Assembly: GCA_027457225.1 (NCBI GenBank)
Contig: DAIDTL010000066.1
Coordinates: 1-6,514 of the forward strand
Reading direction: 5' to 3'
DNA length: 6,514 bases
Source of the DNA: Ferrovaceae bacterium
GTDB lineage: Bacteria; Pseudomonadota; Gammaproteobacteria; Burkholderiales; Ferrovaceae
The position numbers were made by a program, and so were the translations under genes. Every line of letters begins with the position of its first letter. Position 1 is the stretch's first letter. Below, piece after piece: positions 1-5,777 of the stretch. The notes under the pieces are model-generated. The model was not told where the DNA came from and ran no database searches. It saw only the letters and a program-made list of their open reading frames with translations.

Positions 1-1106
1 ATATAAGACATCTCAATCTTCTTATCTGTTCGCCCCATGCCTTTTCTTGACACACCTCGCAACTCCGAATATCGATCTGAACGTGACCGCCATAGGTGTG
101 CGACTACCGTGGAGATCTCTTGATCTGTTCTGCCGTCACGCATCAGTGCTCGCAGATCGTGGCCGCCCGTTGCAAAAAGGCATGTGTAGAGCTTGCCTTC
201 GGATGATAGCCTGGCGCGATCGCAGGCATGGCAAAAGGCTTGGGTAACGCTCGAAACGACCCCGATTTCGCCGCTGCCATCTTGATAGCGCCAACGTTTC
301 GCGGTTTCGCTTTTGTGGTTTGGTTCGATTTCTTCAAGTGGCATGTGGGCAGCAATGCGTCGTATCACTTCGGAAGATGGTATTACTTCATTCATTTTCC
401 AATTGATGGAAGCTCCTACATCCATGTATTCGATAAACCGCAGGATGAAAGGGGAACCCTTGAAGTACCGAGCCATGGGTACGATTTCCTGGTCGTTCAT
501 GCCACTTTTGACAACCATGTTCACCTTGATCGGCCCGAAACCGACTGCATGGGCGACATCCAAGCCGTGCAGCACATCCGATACGGGAAAATCAACACCG
601 TTCATCTGCTTGAAAATTGCATCATCAAGCGAATCGAGCGAAACCGTAACACGAGTCAATCCCGCATCTTTCAGGGACTGTGCTGTTTTGGCGAGCAGAG
701 ATCCGTTAGTGGTTAGTGTCAGCTCAAGATTACGGCCATCGGGTGTTTTCAATTGCGCGAGCATCCCGATCAAATTTTCAATGTGTTTACGCAGTAGTGG
801 TTCACCACCAGTCAGATGGATTTTTTTGGTGCCATGGGCAACGAAAATTTGTGCGATTCTGGTGATTTCCTCAAAACTCAGCAGCGAAGTCCGCGGCAGA
901 AAAACACGATTCTCAACGAATGATTTATCAGGCATGCAATACACGCAACGAAAGTTGCAGCGATCCGTGAGTGAGATGCGCAATTCCTGTAAAGGGCGTG
1001 CAAGCGTGTCAGCGACGATCCCCGCTGGCGATTCGAGTGGGGAGGGAATCGTCGGAACCTTGTTAAGCCGGTGATCATGTGTCATGAGAATAAGTTTTTC
1101 TGGCAC
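1..1106 (-). CDS. moaA: GTP 3',8-cyclase MoaA (molybdenum cofactor biosynthesis), lacking only its last codons
   Basis: Radical SAM enzyme that, with MoaC, converts GTP to cyclic pyranopterin monophosphate, the first step of molybdopterin synthesis in the cytoplasm. The reading frame is open from 1106 to the left edge (368 codons). Counting from the GTG start, the N-terminal SAM cluster motif CxxxCxxC is C50, C54, C57 (DRCNFRCVYC), followed by the glycine-rich LTGGEPLL segment. The C-terminal substrate-side cluster is C292-x2-C295-x13-C309. The visible end is KKIEMSY; MoaA proteins normally end in a Gly-Gly tail, so only a few codons should be missing. GTG at 1106 is preferred because GAGGG lies five bases upstream and the resulting MPEKLI...R start resembles betaproteobacterial MoaA; ATG at 1085 is the alternative and has no clear ribosome binding site. 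It is divergent from the molybdoenzyme operon and would supply its cofactor. All cluster cysteines are present, so it looks functional. Confidence 0.93.
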   Translation of the reverse strand, partial: MPEKLILMTHDHRLNKVPTIPSPLESPAGIVADTLARPLQELRISLTDRCNFRCVYCMPDKSFVENRVFLPRTSLLSFEEITRIAQIFVAHGTKKIHLTGGEPLLRKHIENLIGMLAQLKTPDGRNLELTLTTNGSLLAKTAQSLKDAGLTRVTVSLDSLDDAIFKQMNGVDFPVSDVLHGLDVAHAVGFGPIKVNMVVKSGMNDQEIVPMARYFKGSPFILRFIEYMDVGASINWKMNEVIPSSEVIRRIAAHMPLEEIEPNHKSETAKRWRYQDGSGEIGVVSSVTQAFCHACDRARLSSEGKLYTCLFATGGHDLRALMRDGRTDQEISTVVAHLWRSRSDRYSELRGVSRKGMGRTDKKIEMSY

Positions 1107-1111
1107 GGTAG

Positions 1112-1116
1112 CCCTC
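1112..1116 (-). promoter_or_regulatory. Ribosome binding site of moaA
   Basis: Read on the minus strand this is GAGGG, five bases before the GTG at 1106. It supports the GTG start over the in-frame ATG at 1085, which is preceded by an A/T-rich stretch without a Shine-Dalgarno match. It lies a few bases from the last codon recognisable as IS30 transposase. Confidence 0.5.
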
Positions 1117-1119
1117 AAG

Positions 1120-1410
1120 TAAAGCTGGCAGCTGAAACCACAACGCCGTGCGGACTCGTCGCTGGGTTTCTCGCAAGGCTATTTTATTCATATCAGGCTG
1201 GAGGTTGCCTGAAAGACCGGCGCCCTACGGAAAGAACTGACGCAGCAGACAATTTGTGTTCTCACTAGTGCCGCGTTGGTACGGGCTTTGCGGATCGCAG
1301 AAGCGGATACGCATGTCAGTGGCGACCATGAAGCGAGAATGACACTCCACCAGGGTGGCGATATGCGTATTTTGGAGCGGTGATCGAACCCCCATCCCGA
1401 CGGCCTGGGA
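1120..1410 (-). pseudogene. Decayed IS30-family transposase (C-terminal half, disrupted)
   Basis: Remnant of a DDE transposase of the IS30 family, recognised from minus-strand translation. In order it shows NTHIATLVECHSRF (about 1368-1330), VATDM, then FCDPQSPYQRGTSENTN and LLRQFF (about 1300-1230), and MNKIALRETQRR followed by ALWFQLPA (about 1190-1120). These match the conserved IS30 order TLVERHSRF, CDPQSPWQRGSNENTNGLLRQYFPKG, LN-IA-RLN-RPRKTLGF-TPA. The catalytic glutamate of the ENTN motif survives (codon 1263-1261). Damage: the stretch between HSRF and VATDM, which normally holds the TWDRG aspartate, is missing (junction near 1327-1332). A TAG stop (1227-1225) sits where the family has the Lys of FPKG. 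The WEGDL region upstream of 1370 is readable only in another frame. No flanking inverted repeats were recognised. It cannot encode an active transposase. The high-coordinate boundary is approximate. Confidence 0.78.
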
Positions 1411-1682
1411 AATTCTAACTCCCGCCAGCTTGAAAATTCTTGATTCATATTAAGTTATTTCTACCCTGCTGCGCGTTTAATACCAAGACACGATCCGTGC
1501 CGCTATTTTGTTTGTTATTACTGGATAATGCCATTAAAAATCAATGTAGTACGGGCTGGTGATGCTGGCCGCATTGCTGATGAAATCTCACAGTGGTGTT
1601 CGTCATTCAATGCGTCGCAGGGTTAATTCGATAACTTGATTTTAGACTGTACCTAAACAAACACATTATGGGGTGTCCCCGA
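1411..1682. other. Intergenic stretch without a recognisable gene
   Basis: Between the transposase remnant and the broken exported-protein gene I recognise no RNA gene, protein family or strong terminator. The part next to the remnant (1411-1445) may still be IS30 debris too eroded to place. One short ORF (1528-1626) is listed separately. Just before 1683 the plus strand reads GGGGTGTCCCC, a 4-bp inverted repeat with a 3-base loop that overlaps the position expected for the ribosome binding site of the following ORF. Confidence 0.5.
1528..1626 (+). CDS. Possible 32-residue ORF or gene fragment, unknown function
   Basis: ATG to TAA reading MPLKINVVRAGDAGRIADEI and twelve more residues. I do not recognise a family. 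The composition is protein-like, with an amphipathic stretch in the second half. The only upstream ribosome binding candidate is a weak GGAT very close to the start. Given the debris on both sides, it may be the surviving beginning of a decayed gene rather than a functional small protein; it may also be chance. Confidence 0.2.
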   Translation: MPLKINVVRAGDAGRIADEISQWCSSFNASQG

Positions 1683-2019
1683 ATGAAAAAATCATTATTG
1701 TCGGCGGCAGCGCTTAGCACAGTGGCTGGCGCAGCCCAAGCGGTCGGATATCTATGCTGGGACTTCGGACCAGAACATCACGGGCGACGTGAGTTCGTTC
1801 TACGACATCGGGGCAAGCCCGACTCATCCCGCTGCTGACCAGAACATCACCACCATGAGGTGTGCGTCACCGCTTCTTAATTTCAGCCCGCCTTCCGGGG
1901 GTGCCGAGCGTAACAACATCAGTTTCAAGGCACCGGACACGCGGAAAAATCTTGTGTTTTTAACCAATAACACCGCATTACCTGCGTTGACCATTGCAGC
2001 TCTTTACAAAAGCCGATAG
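1683..2019 (+). pseudogene. Frameshifted gene for a small exported protein, unknown function
   Basis: The ATG at 1683 opens a typical Sec signal peptide, MKKSLLSAAALSTVAGAAQA, with lysines, a hydrophobic core and an AQA cleavage site. That frame then turns into unlikely sequence and stops at TGA 1836-1838. From about 1744 the other forward frame becomes coherent (SDIYAGTSDQNITGDVSSFY) and runs to TAG 2017-2019, giving about 92 further residues. The simplest reading is one gene broken by an indel near 1740-1745, just after the signal peptide. The body contains DQNIT twice, 23 codons apart, one cysteine, and no membrane segment. I do not recognise the family. A sequencing error at the shift, or an unrelated short ORF of 51 residues at 1683-1838, are alternatives. 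The last third (after about 1860) is less protein-like and may be unrelated sequence joined on. Confidence 0.45.
1768..1850 (+). repeat. Direct 14-bp repeat GACCAGAACATCAC, two copies
   Basis: Copies at 1768-1781 and 1837-1850 are identical and 69 bases apart, an exact 23 codons, so both encode DQNIT in the same frame of the broken exported-protein gene. The in-frame spacing favours an internal protein repeat or slippage-type duplication over a regulatory site. Confidence 0.6.
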
Positions 2020-2073
2020 CAAAGTGAAATGATTTTGTTATTTGCATGCGCAGCAGCGGGCGGCGGTCCAGAT

Positions 2074-2102
2074 TTGGCGACCGATGCGTATAGCGTTATA
2101 TC
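2074..2102 (+). promoter_or_regulatory. Candidate sigma-70 promoter for nxrA
   Basis: TTGGCG (2074-2079) and TATATC (2097-2102) are separated by exactly 17 bases, and each matches 4 of 6 consensus positions. Transcription would begin near 2108-2110 and leave a leader of about 70 bases before the ATG at 2178. The match is modest and was found by eye; a chance match is possible. Confidence 0.25.
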
Positions 2103-2167
2103 AGGCAGTTGATTTTTGTTTTTATTGCAACAGGCCAAAAGGCATAAATAATTTCATTAATATTTTT

Positions 2168-2173
2168 GAGGGT
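2168..2173 (+). promoter_or_regulatory. Ribosome binding site of nxrA
   Basis: GAGGGT with its GAGG core six bases before ATG 2178. It fixes the start at 2178 rather than the in-frame TTG at 2166, which would put the Shine-Dalgarno sequence inside the coding region. From 2178 the twin-arginine signal begins after a normal short n-region. Confidence 0.75.
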
Positions 2174-2177
2174 ACTC

Positions 2178-5100
2178 ATGAATAAATTAAAGAATAATTT
2201 TGGCAGGCGCAGCTTTCTCAAGCTGTCTGCTACCGCTGGACTCTTGGCAATGGGCAATAGAGCTTTTGCAGTTTCCTCATTTCTGGCGCCTGTTACTGTA
2301 GACAACCCTCTTGCGGTCTATCCAAGCAGGGGTTGGGAAAAAGTCTACAGGGATATGTATCAGACAGACAGTGATTTTATTTTTCTGTGTGTGCCAAATG
2401 ACACACACAACTGCCTCCTTAAGGCACACGTGAAGAATGACGTGGTTGTCCGCATCTCGCCATCGTATAAGTTCGGTGAGGCCGAGGATCAGGGCGGGGA
2501 TAAGGCCAGCCACAGGTGGGATCCGCGTTGCTGCAACAAGGGCCTGGTGTTGGCCAGGAGAGTTTATTCTGACAGAAGGCCCAAGGGTGCAATGGTAAGA
2601 AAGGGATTCAAGGAGTGGGTGGATGCAGGATTCCCACGGAATGATCCAAACGGCTTCCCGGAACAGAAATATCTGCAACGCGGTAAGGAGCCCTTCATCA
2701 AGCTGCCTTGGGACGAGGCTTATGCGCTGGCCGCAAAAGCATATCTTAATATCGCTACAACCTATTCCGGTGAAAGCGGTGCCAGGCTGCTGGAAAGGCA
2801 GGGTTACGACCATGATGTGATCCATTCCATGCACGGCGTAGGTGTCAAGACCCTGAAATTCCGGGGCAGTATGGCGCTGCTCGGTATCACACGGATATTT
2901 GGTGTGAAGAGAATGGCGAATATGATGGCCCTGCTCGATGCGCATGTCAGAAAGGTGGGACCGGATGAAGCTGTGGGCGGGAAAGCCCTGGACAGCTATA
3001 CCTGGCATACCGATCTGGCGCCGGGAACCCCGATGACCTCTGGCTTCCAGACCATGGACTACGATCTTGCCACCTTGGAACATGCAAAGTTTATCCTGCT
3101 GTTGGGCACCAATCTGCTTGCCACCAAGATGCCGTGCGCACACTGGCTGACCGAGGCCAGAATGAAGGGTACGCATGTCGTTGACGTTACCATCGATTAC
3201 CATGCTACCGCCAACAAGGCAGACGATGTGATCATCATCCGTCCGGGAACTGACTGCGCGTTTACGCTTGGCCTTGCCAATGTGCTTATCAACGAGAAAC
3301 TGTACGACGAGAAAAATTTGTTGGCCAATACCGATATGCCTCTGCTGGTCAGGACAGACACCTGGACCAACCTGAAGGCGGCGGATGTCATAGAGGGCTA
3401 CGAGCAAGCCGTGCTCTCGCACCATATCAAGATGCTCGGCGATGAGGCTCCCCTGCCGATGCCGGTGGCTTTCCAAGACACTCACATTGTCAGGGAAAGC
3501 CTGCGCAAGGAGTGGGGCGATGCAATGGTATGGGACAAGAAAGCGAATAAGGCTGTCCCATTGTCGCGGGATAAGTGCGGTGCGCAATACGCTAGCGCAG
3601 GGGTGAATCCAGCGCTTACCGGAGAACACTCGGTAACCTTGCTCAACGGGAAAACGGTCAAGGTTATACCCATATTCCAGTTGATCAAGGAATATCTGGA
3701 TGAGTTTTCGCCAGAGAATACGGCTGCGCTTTGTGCATGTCCGAAGGAAGCGATTCTGGATGTCGCACGCTTGATGGGGGCCAACCCGAGAAAGACTATC
3801 GTCGCCACCGGCGCCGGTAGCAACCACTATTTCAACTCGCCCCTGAAGGATCGCGCCCTTCTGCTGGTTGGTGCGCTGACCGACAACATCGGGCATGTAG
3901 GTGGTTGCATGTTCGGCAACTTCGTGGGCAACTATCGTGTTTCTCTCTACGGTGGTTTAGGGCAATACCTCATAGAAGACCCGTTCAACCTGGAACTGAC
4001 CACGCCGCAAATGAATGATGTGACGGATCGCAAAGTGGGCATGGCCAAAGTCAAGCACTACGCCCATGACGAATCCGCCCACTTTTACAACTACGGTGAC
4101 CGTCCACTGAGGGTCGGAAACCGTTGCCTTACCGACCCTGGCCACATGCCTTCACCGACCAAAGCGCAATGGTTCACGAACTCCAACTCATCCATCGGCA
4201 ATTCCAAATGGAGCTACGACCTGATAATCAACACCATGCCGAAATGGGAAATGGTGATGTATAGCGACTGGAACTGGACCGGCTCCTGCGAATATTCAGA
4301 CTTCGTCTGGGGCGTTGACAGTTGGATGGAGAACAAGCATACCGACATGTCTGCATCCTGCACCAACTCGTTCATGTATGTCTCACCCGTGACGCCGATG
4401 AAAAGGGTGCACGACACCAGAGGCGACATGGAGGTGTACGCCGGAATATCTAAGGCTCTGGCTCAGATTACCGGCGATGAGAGATTTGCCGACTGCTATC
4501 ATTTTGTCGGTCCTGCGGGAACGGATCCATCCAAGGATACAGAGGTTTACCTGCAGCGTATTCTTAATGCCAGCGCAGCGGCAAGGGGATACAACGTGGC
4601 GGAGGTGAGGGAAAAAGCCAAGAAGGGTATTCCTACGCTGATGATGAACCGCACCTATCCAAGGGTCAGCGGCTGGGAGCAGGCGAAAGAAGGCAAGCCA
4701 TATGCCACGAAGACCGGAAGGCTGGAGTTCTACAAGGACGATGCCAGGCTCATAGAGGCCGGTGAAAACCTTCCGGTATATCGCGAGCCTGTCGATTCGA
4801 CCCGGTTTGAGCCGAATGCCATCATCGGCAAGTCGCGCGCATTTGCTCTCATGGCTTCGCCCGAGAGCTACGGACTGGAAACCAATGGCAACAGCCTGAT
4901 GATTGCCGAAAACAGGCAGGGAAGAAACGTTGTATTGACCACGGCGGAACTGATGAAGACAGAGCACCCGCTCAAGCCTAATGGTTATAACCTTTGTTTC
5001 AATACTCCCAAGTATCGGCACGGTGCTCATACCACGCCGATCGACACCGACCTGATGTCACTGTGGTGGGGACCATTCGGCGATATCTACCGCCATGACA

Positions 5101-5699
5101 AGAGAAAGCCATCGACCGGCGAAGGTTTTGCCGATATCAATCCGATAGACGCCAAGAAGTATGGCATCGACGAGGGTGACTACATGTGGGTGGATGCTGA
5201 TCCGGGAGACAGGCCTTACCGGGGCTGGAAAGAAGGAACGCCGGATTACGAACTTAGCAGGCTCAAGGTCAGGGCAAGATACTACGGCGGCATCTCCCCC
5301 GGTACCGTCAGGATGTACTTCAATGCGTACGGTGCGACGTACGGTTCCGTGGAAGGGCAGAAGACCAGGGCCGATGGGCTGGCCAAGAACCCGAGAACCA
5401 ACTATCAGGCAATGATGAGAACCGGAAGCCATCAGAGTTGTACGAGGGCTTGGCTTACGCCGACACTGATGACTGACAGCATGACTCACAAGTCGCAAAT
5501 CGGTCAGGAAATCGTCAAGGGAATGGAGGCGGACGTTCATTGTGCGAATGGCGCCCCCAAGGAGTCCTATGTGAAGGTTTCGTTGTGCGAAAAGGGTGGC
5601 ACCGATGGCGGACTGTGGAGAGTCGCTGCGCTTGGCTGGCGGCCAACCTATGAAAATGAGGCAATGAAGAGGTACCTCAAGGGCGGGTTTGTCGGCTGA
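2178..5699 (+). CDS. nxrA: Nitrite oxidoreductase-like catalytic alpha subunit (Mo-bis-PGD, type II DMSO reductase family), Tat-exported
   Basis: Catalytic subunit expected to oxidise nitrite to nitrate (or the reverse) at a Mo-bis-PGD centre in the periplasm. It has 1173 residues, like NarG and periplasmic NxrA and longer than the roughly 920-residue selenate/perchlorate reductases. Residues 8-31 form a twin-arginine signal (FGRRSFLK, hydrophobic stretch, AFA cleavage near 31). The iron-sulfur motif is C71-x3-D75-x3-C79 with C119 (PRCCNKG); NarG has His-x3-Cys-x3-Cys, so the second ligand position is Asp here. YTWHTDLAPG carries D279, aligned with the Mo-ligating Asp of NarG (YDWYCDLPP). Pterin-binding segments follow (TPGTD-like RPGTD, GSNHYFNS near 547, TDNIGHVGG), and a C-terminal dinucleotide-binding domain starts near 985 (INPIDAKKYGIDEGD). 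The frame is intact. nxrB follows after 78 bases. Segments such as HRWDPRCCNKG and LVRTDTW recall Nitrospira/anammox NxrA. A nitrate reductase or other oxyanion reductase of this branch is the alternative; family placement is firm, substrate inferred. Confidence 0.85.
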   Translation: MNKLKNNFGRRSFLKLSATAGLLAMGNRAFAVSSFLAPVTVDNPLAVYPSRGWEKVYRDMYQTDSDFIFLCVPNDTHNCLLKAHVKNDVVVRISPSYKFGEAEDQGGDKASHRWDPRCCNKGLVLARRVYSDRRPKGAMVRKGFKEWVDAGFPRNDPNGFPEQKYLQRGKEPFIKLPWDEAYALAAKAYLNIATTYSGESGARLLERQGYDHDVIHSMHGVGVKTLKFRGSMALLGITRIFGVKRMANMMALLDAHVRKVGPDEAVGGKALDSYTWHTDLAPGTPMTSGFQTMDYDLATLEHAKFILLLGTNLLATKMPCAHWLTEARMKGTHVVDVTIDYHATANKADDVIIIRPGTDCAFTLGLANVLINEKLYDEKNLLANTDMPLLVRTDTWTNLKAADVIEGYEQAVLSHHIKMLGDEAPLPMPVAFQDTHIVRESLRKEWGDAMVWDKKANKAVPLSRDKCGAQYASAGVNPALTGEHSVTLLNGKTVKVIPIFQLIKEYLDEFSPENTAALCACPKEAILDVARLMGANPRKTIVATGAGSNHYFNSPLKDRALLLVGALTDNIGHVGGCMFGNFVGNYRVSLYGGLGQYLIEDPFNLELTTPQMNDVTDRKVGMAKVKHYAHDESAHFYNYGDRPLRVGNRCLTDPGHMPSPTKAQWFTNSNSSIGNSKWSYDLIINTMPKWEMVMYSDWNWTGSCEYSDFVWGVDSWMENKHTDMSASCTNSFMYVSPVTPMKRVHDTRGDMEVYAGISKALAQITGDERFADCYHFVGPAGTDPSKDTEVYLQRILNASAAARGYNVAEVREKAKKGIPTLMMNRTYPRVSGWEQAKEGKPYATKTGRLEFYKDDARLIEAGENLPVYREPVDSTRFEPNAIIGKSRAFALMASPESYGLETNGNSLMIAENRQGRNVVLTTAELMKTEHPLKPNGYNLCFNTPKYRHGAHTTPIDTDLMSLWWGPFGDIYRHDKRKPSTGEGFADINPIDAKKYGIDEGDYMWVDADPGDRPYRGWKEGTPDYELSRLKVRARYYGGISPGTVRMYFNAYGATYGSVEGQKTRADGLAKNPRTNYQAMMRTGSHQSCTRAWLTPTLMTDSMTHKSQIGQEIVKGMEADVHCANGAPKESYVKVSLCEKGGTDGGLWRVAALGWRPTYENEAMKRYLKGGFVG

Positions 5700-5701
5700 G
5701 T

Positions 5702-5723
5702 AAGACGTGCGGCCCGTCTTTTT
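5702..5723 (+). terminator. Weak terminator-like hairpin between nxrA and nxrB
   Basis: AAGACG (5702-5707) pairs perfectly with CGTCTT (5715-5720) across a 7-base loop, and the stem runs into five Ts (5719-5723). It starts two bases after the nxrA stop codon. The stem is short, so termination would be partial at most; it could lower nxrB transcription relative to nxrA or stabilise the 3' end of a processed nxrA message. No strong promoter is evident in the remaining 54 bases before nxrB. Confidence 0.45.
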
Positions 5724-5765
5724 GAATCAGGGCGATGGGCCTAACTTCAAAATGGTGTTTAAAAA

Positions 5766-5770
5766 AGGGA
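5766..5770 (+). promoter_or_regulatory. Ribosome binding site of nxrB
   Basis: AGGGA following a run of A, seven bases before ATG 5778. It supports that start, whose product begins MATVKNWQLGR, similar to the start of known NxrB proteins. Confidence 0.7.
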
Positions 5771-5777
5771 ACTCATA

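Larger units (their letters stand above)
2020..2177 (+). other. nxrA upstream leader region
   Basis: Non-coding stretch of 158 bases directly before the alpha-subunit gene. The first half is G/C-rich (2046-2070). The second half, from about 2107, is A/T-rich, typical of a promoter or untranslated leader. A TTGAT half-site at 2108-2112 recalls half of an FNR-type site, but the matching ATCAA half is absent. I see no riboswitch-like fold. Confidence 0.4.

Noticed and set aside
313..1074. 253-codon open frame on the plus strand
   Set aside because: It is antisense to moaA, whose cluster motifs and continuous frame on the minus strand are unambiguous. The plus-strand product is serine-rich and matches nothing known to me.
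1381..1440. tRNA-like TTCGA/GATCGAA segment
   Set aside because: GGTGATCGAACCCCC suggested a T-arm at first, but no matching acceptor stem, anticodon arm or D-arm could be built on either strand, and the sequence is explained as eroded transposase.
1188..1448. 86-codon minus-strand ORF as a gene
   Set aside because: It is in a different frame from the IS30 signatures on the same strand over most of its length, and its translation has no coherent domain. It is a by-product of the decayed transposase sequence.
2108..2122. FNR-type regulatory box before nxrA
   Set aside because: Only the TTGAT half is present; the second half reads as T-rich sequence with no ATCAA, so oxygen-responsive control cannot be claimed from this.
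2277..3896. 539-codon open frame on the minus strand
   Set aside because: It lies wholly opposite nxrA, whose plus-strand frame carries clear family motifs throughout. The antisense translation is rich in His, Arg, Cys and Ile with no recognisable domain, as expected of a shadow frame.
4383..5030. 215-codon minus-strand open frame
   Set aside because: Antisense shadow of nxrA; no ribosome binding site of note and no recognisable motif.
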